Assembly (NCBI GenBank): GCA_047637355.1
Contig: JBLIKA010000091.1
Coordinates: forward strand, 1-13,777
DNA: 13,777 bases
Direction of reading: 5' to 3'
From: Glaciecola sp047637355
Lineage (GTDB): Bacteria > Pseudomonadota > Gammaproteobacteria > Enterobacterales > Alteromonadaceae
A program made the position numbers and the translations under genes. Under the pieces are notes generated by a model. The model saw only the letters and a list, made by a program, of their open reading frames with translations. It searched no databases and had not been told where the DNA came from. How positions within the stretch are numbered: position 1 is the first letter of the stretch; each line of letters starts with the position of its first letter. This document shows, one piece after another, positions 1 to 7,088 of the stretch.

Positions 1-39
1 GCTGGCCTAGGTATTGCTCGCCGCAAGCGTAAGTCATAA
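1..39 (+). CDS. C-terminal end of a PEP-CTERM-like sorted protein (partial)
   Basis: Only the last 12 codons are in the window. Frame 1 reads AGLGIARRKRKS and then TAA. A small, hydrophobic Ala/Gly/Leu/Ile run followed by a dense Arg/Lys cluster at the extreme C-terminus is the usual end of a PEP-CTERM sorting signal, recognised in the inner membrane by exosortase (EpsH/XrtA family) in exopolysaccharide-producing Gram-negatives. The PEP motif and most of the transmembrane helix would lie upstream of the window and are not seen, so the call rests on this short tail only. Another membrane protein with a basic cytoplasmic tail is possible. A terminator follows 31 bp after the stop. Confidence 0.5.
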   Translation, partial: AGLGIARRKRKS

Positions 40-70
40 TCTAGTCTTAATATCATTTAAGAAATGTAAA

Positions 71-98
71 ATCTCGCAAATTTGCGGGATTTTTTTTT
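71..98 (+). terminator. Rho-independent terminator of the left-edge gene
   Basis: The arms ATCTCGC and GCGGGAT (one G-T pair) flank an A/T-rich loop, followed by a run of eight T. It begins 31 bp after the stop of the left-edge gene and separates that gene from the fumarase promoter region. Confidence 0.85.
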
Positions 99-174
99 GA
101 ATTTACTCCCAACATTGTTATCTAAACCTAGTGTATATCCTCTGTTGTTATTACGATATTAACTTCTTATTTTC

Positions 175-286
175 AGTTTAAACTCAGGGTTTGACGAATT
201 GTTAATTACCCTTTAGCATTCAACACGACAGTTAAGCATATTGCCTCAGAGTTGTTATACTCAGCGCAATGAGTATTTAAACTCAG
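175..286 (+). promoter_or_regulatory. Putative sigma-70 promoter and operator-like repeats upstream of fumC
   Basis: The 303-bp gap between the left-edge gene and fumC holds the terminator at 71-98 and these signals. TTGACG (191-196) and TAGCAT (214-219) are separated by exactly 17 bp, a fair sigma-70 promoter; TATACT at 256-261 is a second possible -10 but has only a weak -35. The 11-mer TTTAAACTCAG occurs at 177-187, directly upstream of the -35, and again at 276-286. The first copy lies in the palindrome AGTTTAAACT (175-184); the second has flanking arms TGAGT/ACTCA (270-285). Two copies of a palindrome-like element bracketing a promoter could be operators. No Fur-box-like match was seen. 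A small hairpin (TGGCC, 7-nt loop, GGCCA; 306-322) lies in the leader just before the ribosome binding site. All of this is sequence inspection only. Confidence 0.4.
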
Positions 287-342
287 ACGCTTCTATGCAA
301 ATAAATGGCCGTAACAAGGCCACATGATTTGAGGGAGGGCAA

Positions 343-1650
343 ATGCTCTACGGAAAAGAAACTAAAAAAGCGCTAGATAATTTTCCTATTAGCGGAATAA
401 CCATGCCAACAGACTTTATTCGAAGTTTGGCAATGATCAAAAAAGCGTGTGCAACTGCAAATGAAGCAACAGGCAAGCTTGATAGTAAGCTAGCCAATGC
501 AATCAAGGCTGCGGCAGCACAAGTCATCGATGGTCAGCATGATGACCAGTTTATGCTAGATGTCTTTCAAACAGGTTCTGGCACAAGTACAAATATGAAC
601 ATGAACGAGGTACTAAGCGAGATTTGCAGAACTGGTTATGGCGAGACAGTTCACCCTAACGATCACGTCAATATGAGCCAGAGTTCAAACGATACTATTC
701 CTAGCGCTATTCATGTCAGTGTTTATTTAGGCTTGAAAAACAATCTTATTCCTAACCTTCGGCTTCTAAGCGATGCCTTAATGGTTCGCAGCAACTCTCT
801 TAGCACGACGATAAAAACGGGGCGTACACATTTAATGGACGCACTCCCTATGACTATGGGGCAGGAATTAGGTGGCTGGCATAAACAAATTATCAATAAT
901 ATTGAGCGAATAGAGTCGAGTTACAGTCGCTTAAGTAAGCTTGCGCTTGGCGGTTCAGCTATTGGGACGGGCTTAAATTCGAGCGCTGAGTTTAGCGTAT
1001 TGACCTGTGCACAATTGAGTGACATTACAGGCCTTGGATTTGCCCCAAACGATAATTTCTTTGAGGCCATCAGTTGCCAAGATACTGCGGTAGAGGTTAG
1101 CGGTCATCTCAAGACACTAGCAACGTCGCTGATGAAAATTAGTAATGATTTACGCTGGCAAAACAGTGGGCCATTGGCCGGACTTGGCGAAATCACCTTA
1201 CCAGAATTACAAAAAGGTAGCAGTATAATGCCGGGCAAAGTTAACCCTGTTATTCCTGAAGCTGTCTGCATGGCTTGTGCACAAGTTATTGGTAATGATA
1301 TGACGATTACTATTGCGGGCCAAGGTGGTAATTTTCAACTTAATACCTATTTGCCAGTTATAGCCTATAATTTATTGCAGAGTGTAAATATTTTAGCTAA
1401 TAGCGCAAAACTATTAGTCACCAAAGTGATTTTAACGTTTGAGGTCAACCAAGAAAAATTACAAAGTGTATTGGCATATAATCCGATTCTAGTGACGGCT
1501 TTAAACAATATTATCGGTTATGAAAAAGCCGCTGAAATTGCTAAACATGCATACACAACCAATAGACCCATTATCGATGTTGCAAAAGAAATGACAGATA
1601 TCGACCATCAAGAACTAATTAAATTACTGGATCCTAAAAATTTAGTTTAG
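343..1650 (+). CDS. fumC: Class II fumarate hydratase, FumC1-like, short N-terminus
   Basis: Catalyses reversible hydration of fumarate to L-malate in the cytoplasm as an iron-independent homotetramer of the fumarase/aspartase superfamily. Signatures: QTGSGTSTNMNMNEV (76-90), the HPNDHVN second-site region (104-110), QSSND (113-117), catalytic histidine in GRTHLMDA (H163), and the mobile loop GSSIMPGKVNP (292-302). It resembles the Pseudomonas FumC1 subgroup (recalled: VFQTGSGTS, PVIPEA, C-terminal LLDP), often iron-regulated there. At 435 residues it is shorter than the usual about 460: Met1 aligns with the start of the (L)YG.QT segment, so about 20 N-terminal residues of the family are absent. 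A stop lies in frame at 325-327, and a strong Shine-Dalgarno sequence GAGGGAGGG (331-339) supports this start. Residue 332 is Gln in GNFQLN where relatives usually have Glu. aconitase follows 45 bp downstream, probably in one operon. Confidence 0.93.
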   Translation: MLYGKETKKALDNFPISGITMPTDFIRSLAMIKKACATANEATGKLDSKLANAIKAAAAQVIDGQHDDQFMLDVFQTGSGTSTNMNMNEVLSEICRTGYGETVHPNDHVNMSQSSNDTIPSAIHVSVYLGLKNNLIPNLRLLSDALMVRSNSLSTTIKTGRTHLMDALPMTMGQELGGWHKQIINNIERIESSYSRLSKLALGGSAIGTGLNSSAEFSVLTCAQLSDITGLGFAPNDNFFEAISCQDTAVEVSGHLKTLATSLMKISNDLRWQNSGPLAGLGEITLPELQKGSSIMPGKVNPVIPEAVCMACAQVIGNDMTITIAGQGGNFQLNTYLPVIAYNLLQSVNILANSAKLLVTKVILTFEVNQEKLQSVLAYNPILVTALNNIIGYEKAAEIAKHAYTTNRPIIDVAKEMTDIDHQELIKLLDPKNLV

Positions 1651-1695
1651 TCATAAAGATCTAGAATAATATTATCGACAAAAAAAGGAACCAAA

Positions 1696-4407
1696 GTGAA
1701 GTCATCAAATAAATATATGTCCGTACTGTCTGTAAAAGGTAAAAACTATCAGTATTTTGATTTATCCAGTGCAGGCATGAATATAAAACGACTCCCTCTA
1801 ACGGCTAAAATTTTGTTAGAAAACTTGCTACGTCATAGCAATGAGCAATATGTTCAGCCTGAAGATGTTCAAACATTAGCAAAGTGGGACACAAAGTCGT
1901 CAACAGAGACTGAAATCGCCTTTGTGCCTTCCAGGGTAATATTACAAGATTTTACTGGTGTGCCTGCAATCGTTGACCTCGCTGCCATGCGGGATGCGAT
2001 GTTAGATTTAGGCGGAGACCCTAACAAGATCAATCCTCTCAAACCAGTCGATTTAGTTATCGATCATTCTATTATGGTTGATGAATTTGGTAGTAAAGAT
2101 TCATTTAAAAATAATACAGAAATTGAAGTGCAGCGTAATAAAGAACGCTATCAATTTTTGAAGTGGGGCCAAAGCGCTTTCTCTAATTTTAAAGTGGTGC
2201 CACCGGGAAAAGGCATTGTGCATCAAGTAAATTTGGAATACTTAGCCCATGTAACCTTTGTTGAAGAACAAGAAGACGGCGTAGTTTTGTATCCGGATAC
2301 CCTTGTTGGCACTGATTCTCACACTACTATGATCAATGGATTAGGTGTTCTTGGTTGGGGCGTCGGTGGCATAGAAGCCGAGGCTGCAATGCTCGGGCAA
2401 CCGGTCACCATGTTAATTCCAGAAGTCATCGGTATGCAACTGACCGGTAAAATGCCAGCGGGTACTACGGCAACTGATTTAGTATTGGCTGTTACTCAAC
2501 AATTGCGTGCATTTGGTGTTGTGGGTAAGTTTGTCGAATTTTTTGGTGCTGGTGTTAAACACTTAACTGTTGCGGACCGTGCAACTATAGCCAACATGTC
2601 GCCCGAATACGGCGCAACTTGTGGTCTATTTCCTATCGATGAACAAACCATTAAATACCTTGAATTGACTGGCCGCAGTCAACAGCAAATTGAGATAATC
2701 GAAGCTTATTCCAAAGCTCAGGGAATGTGGGGTAGCGAAGCTCAGGAAGAAGCAGAATATCATGCGACCTTAACGCTTGATTTAGACCAAGTAGTTCCGG
2801 CTATTGCTGGGCCCAAAAGACCACAGGATAGAATTAACTTAGATGATGCATCAGTTGCATTTAAAGCATGGATATCTGAGCAAAAAGAGCTCGCTATTGC
2901 TCCTGATCACACTCAGCAAGACCGCTTTGACAGTGAAGGGGGGCCATTACTCGCATCATCAAAAAATAGCGTGTCTTGTCATTTGAATGGGCAGGATTTT
3001 GAATTGGATGAAGGTGCTGTCGTTATTGCTGCTATCACTAGTTGCACTAATACCTCTAATCCGTCGGTGTTAGTGGCTGCGGCACTCGTCGCTAAAAAAG
3101 CCAATGAGCTTGGTCTTACGGTTAAACCGTGGGTAAAAACAAGTTTCGCCCCGGGTTCTCAGGTAGTAACAGAATATTTGAACAAAGCAGGTTTATCTAA
3201 AGAGCTTGATCAACTCGGTTTCTACTTAGTTGGTTATGGTTGTACAACATGTATAGGTAACTCTGGCCCATTGCCAGGACCTATTTCCGACGCCATAAAA
3301 GAAGGCCAGTTAACCGTAACCTCGGTGTTATCAGGCAACCGTAACTTTGAAGGTAGAATACACTCTGAGGTAAAAGCGAATTACTTGGCTTCGCCGCCAT
3401 TAGTTGTTGCTTATGCTATTGCGGGTAATATGAATATTGATATTACCAAAGAACCTCTGGGAACGAGTCATGATGGCAAACCTGTTTATCTTAGGGATTT
3501 GTGGCCAAGCCAAGAAAGCATCCAGAGCATAGTAACCGAGGTGGTTAATAAAGCGATGTTTACCGATAAGTATGGGAGTATTTATGACGGTGGTGACGTG
3601 TGGAAAAACCTAAAAACGGTTGATGCTAATCTTTATGACTGGCCTGAAAGCACGTATGTAAAAAAACCAAGCTTTTTTGCTAATATGCAGCCTCAGCCAG
3701 AACCTGTAAAAGCGATTGAAAAAGCGCGTTGTTTATTAAAATTGGCTGACAGTGTGACCACTGACCATATTTCACCAGCCGGTGCTATTGGCAACGACAC
3801 ACCCGCAGCGGAGTATTTGCGTGCCAATCACGTTGAGCCAAAAGATTTTAACTCCTATGGCTCTCGCCGCGGTAATCACGAAGTAATGATGCGTGGCACG
3901 TTTGCTAACGTTAGATTACGAAATGAACTAGCACCTGGCACGGAAGGTGGTTTCACTCGCAAGCAACCCGGTGGTGATCAAATGACTGTGTTTGAAGCGG
4001 CTCAGCAATATATCGCTGATAATGTTCCTACTATTGTTATTGCTGGAAAGGAATATGGAACAGGAAGTTCTCGAGATTGGGCAGCAAAAGGCCCGCTGTT
4101 GCTAGGTGTAAAGGCGGCAATTGCAGAAACTTATGAACGTATTCATCGCTCTAATCTGATTGGTATGGGTATTCTACCCTTACAGTTTATAACAGGTGAA
4201 GGCGCACACACTTATAAACTGGATGGTACAGAGCAGTTTTCTATCTCAGCCGTTACAGCTAAGCAAAAGCAAGTCACGGTTAACGTAGTAAGAGATGATG
4301 GCAGTGAGTTCAGTTTTAATACTGATATCCGCATCGATACGCCTAATGAATTTGAATACTTCCGTCACGGAGGTATTTTGCAGTTTGTGATCCGCTCACT
4401 GCTGTAA
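1696..4407 (+). CDS. acnA: Aconitate hydratase A (Fe-S aconitase)
   Basis: Isomerises citrate to isocitrate via cis-aconitate using a [4Fe-4S] cluster in the cytoplasm; AcnA/IRP-type aconitases may also bind RNA. At 903 residues it is close to E. coli AcnA (891). Cluster ligands are C450 (in AAITSCTNTSNP) and C516/C519 (in GYGCTTCIGNSGPL). Other AcnA hallmarks are GVPAIVDLAAMRDAM (88-102), PVDLVIDHS (117-125), GTDSHTTMINGLGVLGWGVG (205-224), FNSYGSRRGNHEVM in the C-terminal swivel domain, and GKEYGTGSSRDWAAKG. These argue against AcnB (different domain order) and against the methylcitrate dehydratase AcnD; no prp genes are nearby. The start is GTG with AAGGAA (1685-1690) five bases upstream; the next in-frame ATG (1717) has no such site. 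It probably shares a transcript with fumC. The pairing couples an oxidant-sensitive Fe-S enzyme with an iron-free fumarase. Confidence 0.96.
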   Translation: MKSSNKYMSVLSVKGKNYQYFDLSSAGMNIKRLPLTAKILLENLLRHSNEQYVQPEDVQTLAKWDTKSSTETEIAFVPSRVILQDFTGVPAIVDLAAMRDAMLDLGGDPNKINPLKPVDLVIDHSIMVDEFGSKDSFKNNTEIEVQRNKERYQFLKWGQSAFSNFKVVPPGKGIVHQVNLEYLAHVTFVEEQEDGVVLYPDTLVGTDSHTTMINGLGVLGWGVGGIEAEAAMLGQPVTMLIPEVIGMQLTGKMPAGTTATDLVLAVTQQLRAFGVVGKFVEFFGAGVKHLTVADRATIANMSPEYGATCGLFPIDEQTIKYLELTGRSQQQIEIIEAYSKAQGMWGSEAQEEAEYHATLTLDLDQVVPAIAGPKRPQDRINLDDASVAFKAWISEQKELAIAPDHTQQDRFDSEGGPLLASSKNSVSCHLNGQDFELDEGAVVIAAITSCTNTSNPSVLVAAALVAKKANELGLTVKPWVKTSFAPGSQVVTEYLNKAGLSKELDQLGFYLVGYGCTTCIGNSGPLPGPISDAIKEGQLTVTSVLSGNRNFEGRIHSEVKANYLASPPLVVAYAIAGNMNIDITKEPLGTSHDGKPVYLRDLWPSQESIQSIVTEVVNKAMFTDKYGSIYDGGDVWKNLKTVDANLYDWPESTYVKKPSFFANMQPQPEPVKAIEKARCLLKLADSVTTDHISPAGAIGNDTPAAEYLRANHVEPKDFNSYGSRRGNHEVMMRGTFANVRLRNELAPGTEGGFTRKQPGGDQMTVFEAAQQYIADNVPTIVIAGKEYGTGSSRDWAAKGPLLLGVKAAIAETYERIHRSNLIGMGILPLQFITGEGAHTYKLDGTEQFSISAVTAKQKQVTVNVVRDDGSEFSFNTDIRIDTPNEFEYFRHGGILQFVIRSLL

Positions 4408-4424
4408 ATACAACACTGAGCGTT

Positions 4425-4468
4425 AAAGCTCTCAAATCTTGTGTATACGATGATTTGAGAGCCTTTTT
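4425..4468 (+). terminator. Rho-independent terminator after acnA
   Basis: Perfect 11-bp arms GCTCTCAAATC (4428-4438) and GATTTGAGAGC (4452-4462) enclose a 13-nt loop and are followed by CTTTTT. The minus-strand reading has only a short T run, so it mainly ends the fumC-acnA transcript, although it also lies 59 bp beyond the stop of the convergent isocitrate dehydrogenase gene. Confidence 0.9.
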
Positions 4469-4526
4469 AATATCTGGACTGCGTATTTATTAGCGTTTTG
4501 CTTTGCCTAGTATACTAACAACAAAC

Positions 4527-5969
4527 TTAGCCATGCACCGCTGCATAACCAGGCTCACCATTAAAGTTATATAAGTTCTCAGTTTTAACAACATCAAACC
4601 CAGCTTCATGCAGGCGCGATTGAACGTTAAGTATCTCATCAAAGCCTAAGTGCATGGTGGGTGACATAAAACGGCAACGCCAATGATCAACACAATAAGT
4701 TTCTGGGAATCCTTCAGGCCATACTTTGACGCCCCGATTAGTAATTAACCTTAACTCAAGTTGTGACGTGCCATAATGAATTAATTGATCTCCGAGTTTC
4801 TTAGGGATCCCATCTTGCCATTGCAGAAAGATATCAATACCAACCAATTCTTTTTTACAGGGTATTTTATATCCGACTACTGGCAGTTTAAGTGGTTTGC
4901 TGCCCTCATATGAAGGAGCACTAAGTTGCTTAGGGGATTGTCCTAAGTTCGCAATGACGGCATCGGCAAACTCGAGAGTGCCTAGCAGTAATTTACTCTG
5001 ACCTTGTTTGTATATGTCAGCGGTGTGCAAACCTTGTTCAAGGGTGACTAACCATGCATGATGAATTTTCTCAGCAATAGCATTTTGCCCGATATGGATC
5101 AGCATCTGAATTGCGCCGTGTAATAGAGCTGATGGGTTAGCTATGTTCTTTCCTGAAATATCCGGTGCTGAACCATGAATCGCCTCAAACATAGCACATT
5201 GGTCGCCAATGTTAGCTGAGCCAGCCATGCCCACAGATCCTGCAATTTGAGCTGCCACATCTGAAATTATGTCACCATACAAATTAGGCATGACTAAAAC
5301 GTCAAAATCTTCCGGTGTATCGGCGACTCTAGCAGCACCAATGTCGACTATCATGCTGTCATGCTGAATATCAGGGTATTGTGCTGCGATATCTTTGAAT
5401 ATCTGATGAAAGAGACCATCTGTTAACTTCATGATATTATCTTTCACAAAGCACGTTACGCGCTTACGATTTTGTTGCCTTGCGTATTCAAAAGCGTAGC
5501 GGACAATTCGTTCGCAACCAGGTCGTGTTATTAATTTAAGGCACTGATAAACGTCCTCGGTTTGTCTATGCTCAATGCCGGCATACAAATCTTCTTCATT
5601 TTCTCGCACTATGACCAGATCCATGATCGGGTGTTTTGTTTTTACAAAGGGTGCATACGAAATACACGGGCGAATGTTAGCGTATAAGCCGAGGGCTTTG
5701 CGCATACTGACGTTAAGGCTTTTATAGCCGCCACCTTGAGGTGTGGTTATCGGTGCTTTTAGAAAAACTTTAGTTCTTCTCAATGACTCCCATGAACTAG
5801 GTTGAATACCGTTAGTTTGTCCGCTCAAATATACTTTTTCACCAATCTCGATAGTCTCAGGTGCGATTTGTGCCCCTGCGGCTTCTAAAATTTTCAGAGT
5901 AGCTGTCATTATCTCTGGGCCAATACCATCACCATAGGCGACTGTGATAGGAACAATAGGGTGTGTCAT
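4527..5969 (-). CDS. icd: Isocitrate dehydrogenase, Thermus/Rickettsia type with extra C-terminal domain
   Basis: Oxidatively decarboxylates isocitrate to 2-oxoglutarate in the TCA cycle; a member of the beta-decarboxylating dehydrogenase family. Numbered from the start chosen here (480 residues): substrate-binding KSLNVSMRKAL with S84, N86 and R90; ANIRP with R100; VRENEEDLYAGIEH with R123 and Y129; K176 in VKDNIMK; metal-binding D233/D237 in NLYGDIISD; cofactor motif HGSAPDISGKNIANP (265-279). RENEEDLYAGIE favours isocitrate over 3-isopropylmalate. D270 stands where NADP enzymes such as E. coli Icd have Lys, which suggests NAD+ preference. A distinct domain of roughly 110-120 residues follows the core (about 362-480), as in the about 480-496-residue Thermus/Rickettsia enzymes. 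A start at 6011 would add 14 residues, but ATG at 5969 has CGGAG (5976-5980) six bases upstream. The gene is convergent with acnA and divergent from the LysR gene. Confidence 0.93.
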   Translation of the reverse strand: MTHPIVPITVAYGDGIGPEIMTATLKILEAAGAQIAPETIEIGEKVYLSGQTNGIQPSSWESLRRTKVFLKAPITTPQGGGYKSLNVSMRKALGLYANIRPCISYAPFVKTKHPIMDLVIVRENEEDLYAGIEHRQTEDVYQCLKLITRPGCERIVRYAFEYARQQNRKRVTCFVKDNIMKLTDGLFHQIFKDIAAQYPDIQHDSMIVDIGAARVADTPEDFDVLVMPNLYGDIISDVAAQIAGSVGMAGSANIGDQCAMFEAIHGSAPDISGKNIANPSALLHGAIQMLIHIGQNAIAEKIHHAWLVTLEQGLHTADIYKQGQSKLLLGTLEFADAVIANLGQSPKQLSAPSYEGSKPLKLPVVGYKIPCKKELVGIDIFLQWQDGIPKKLGDQLIHYGTSQLELRLITNRGVKVWPEGFPETYCVDHWRCRFMSPTMHLGFDEILNVQSRLHEAGFDVVKTENLYNFNGEPGYAAVHG

Positions 5970-6032
5970 AAAGACTCCGTTATTAATTAGGTGGCAAAAG
6001 GAAGTAGTCATCTAGCTACTGCTGTGCGTTGT

Positions 6033-6061
6033 GAATTAATGTGCTTAAAGCAAAATCTCAA
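6033..6061 (-). promoter_or_regulatory. Possible icd promoter with an internal inverted repeat
   Basis: In the 186-bp divergent gap between icd and the LysR gene, the minus strand carries TTGAGA (6061-6056), a 17-bp spacer and a weak -10 TAATTC (6038-6033). Inside the spacer lies TGCTTAAAGCA (6042-6052), a perfect inverted repeat of 5-bp arms around one base. A palindrome between -35 and -10 is a plausible operator for the neighbouring LysR protein, but it is not an exact T-N11-A box and the -10 is poor. Confidence 0.25.
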
Positions 6062-6155
6062 CATTAAATAATTAGTTACTGAGTAGTATTGTAATGATAT
6101 TTTTCATCTGCAATAATCGATTAAATGGTATTTATGTATAGATGATTGTAGATAT

Positions 6156-7079
6156 ATGACTTGGACGCGCCGCCTACATACAAGGCAAACTACGTTTCGC
6201 CAGCTTGAAATTTTTATGACTGTGGCTGAATACTCTAGTGTCACGTTGGCTGCTAAAGCCCTGTACCTCGCTCAGCCAACAGTCTCGACACAAATTGCCA
6301 AGTTAGCTCAGGCTTTAGATTGTCAATTATTCGAACGGGTCTCAAAAAAACTCTATTTAACCGATACTGGGCGGGAGGTGCTTGACGCGACGCGCTCTAT
6401 GTTTGATGTTATGGATAACTTAGAAATGCGTTTGGCTGCAAGGTCTGGATTATCTGTGGGGCGATTAAAGATTAGCGTAGTGACCACCGCTAAATATCTC
6501 ATTCCTAGTTTACTCGGAGAATTTTGCCAAGCATATCCCAATATCGAACCTGAATTTCAAATCGGCAATCGTGCAGAAATTATTCAACGTTTGAAACAGA
6601 ATTTGGATGACTTATACGTATTTAGTAATCCGCCAAGAGAGCTAGACGTTACAACCGACTTCCTGACTAAGAACCCGCTGGTGGTTATAGCAAAGCAGGG
6701 TCATCAGCTAAAGGATAAAAAAAGCATTTTATGGGATGAGTTATATAGTGAGCGTTTACTCATGCGTGAAAATGGGTCTGGTACGCGGTATGCGATTGAA
6801 GCATTTTTCAAACAAAATGGAATGAAAATGCAAAGTCCGATCACTATTGCTAGCAACGAAGCGATAAAAGAGTCGGTTATGGCTGGCTTGGGTATCGCCA
6901 TCATTAGTCAACATGCACTAAATCATATGGCCCCTGGTAATCTTATCGAATTGTCAGTAAAAGATTTTCCAATACCTAATAGTTGGTACTGGGTTCTACC
7001 TAAAGGAAAGCACGTTTCAAATGCGGCAATGGCTTTTCGTGAGCATGTGACAAAAGGATTGTCTTCACAAAAAGCCTAA
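6156..7079 (+). CDS. LysR-family transcriptional regulator, CbbR-like
   Basis: A 307-residue DNA-binding regulator. The N-terminal winged helix-turn-helix covers about residues 12-70: FRQLEIFMTVAEYSSVTLAA, AQPTVSTQIAKL (recognition helix, 39-50) and LFERVSKKLYLTDTGREVL. A linker helix follows, then a type 2 periplasmic-binding-protein-like effector domain (about 103-300) beginning GRLKISVVTTAKYLIP. That phrase, QIGNRAEII and the KKLYLT form resemble CbbR, the regulator of RuBisCO operons; no RuBisCO gene is present, so in this setting the target is more likely central carbon metabolism. It is divergent from icd with 186 bp between, the classic LysR-target arrangement, so icd control with a TCA or related metabolite as effector is inferred. 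The start at ATG 6156 has only a weak ribosome-binding site, but HTH alignment leaves little room for another. It converges on the next gene with a 9-bp gap. Confidence 0.92.
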   Translation: MTWTRRLHTRQTTFRQLEIFMTVAEYSSVTLAAKALYLAQPTVSTQIAKLAQALDCQLFERVSKKLYLTDTGREVLDATRSMFDVMDNLEMRLAARSGLSVGRLKISVVTTAKYLIPSLLGEFCQAYPNIEPEFQIGNRAEIIQRLKQNLDDLYVFSNPPRELDVTTDFLTKNPLVVIAKQGHQLKDKKSILWDELYSERLLMRENGSGTRYAIEAFFKQNGMKMQSPITIASNEAIKESVMAGLGIAIISQHALNHMAPGNLIELSVKDFPIPNSWYWVLPKGKHVSNAAMAFREHVTKGLSSQKA

Positions 7080-7088
7080 AGCTTATTG

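Noticed and set aside
1696..4407. Methylcitrate dehydratase AcnD instead of AcnA
   Set aside because: Sequence phrases and length match AcnA, and no prpB/C/F genes are nearby.
4527..5969. 3-isopropylmalate dehydrogenase or homoisocitrate dehydrogenase
   Set aside because: The RENEEDLYAGIE motif, the S-x-N-x-x-x-R substrate site and the C-terminal domain fit isocitrate dehydrogenase; no leucine or lysine pathway genes are adjacent.
5970..6011. Upstream ATG giving a 14-residue longer isocitrate dehydrogenase
   Set aside because: The extra residues do not look like the family start, and CGGAG sits six bases before the ATG at 5969, which begins just ahead of the conserved ITVAYGDGIGPE.
6156..7079. 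True CbbR controlling a RuBisCO operon
   Set aside because: No Calvin-cycle gene is present in the window; the resemblance is at family level and the divergent neighbour is icd.
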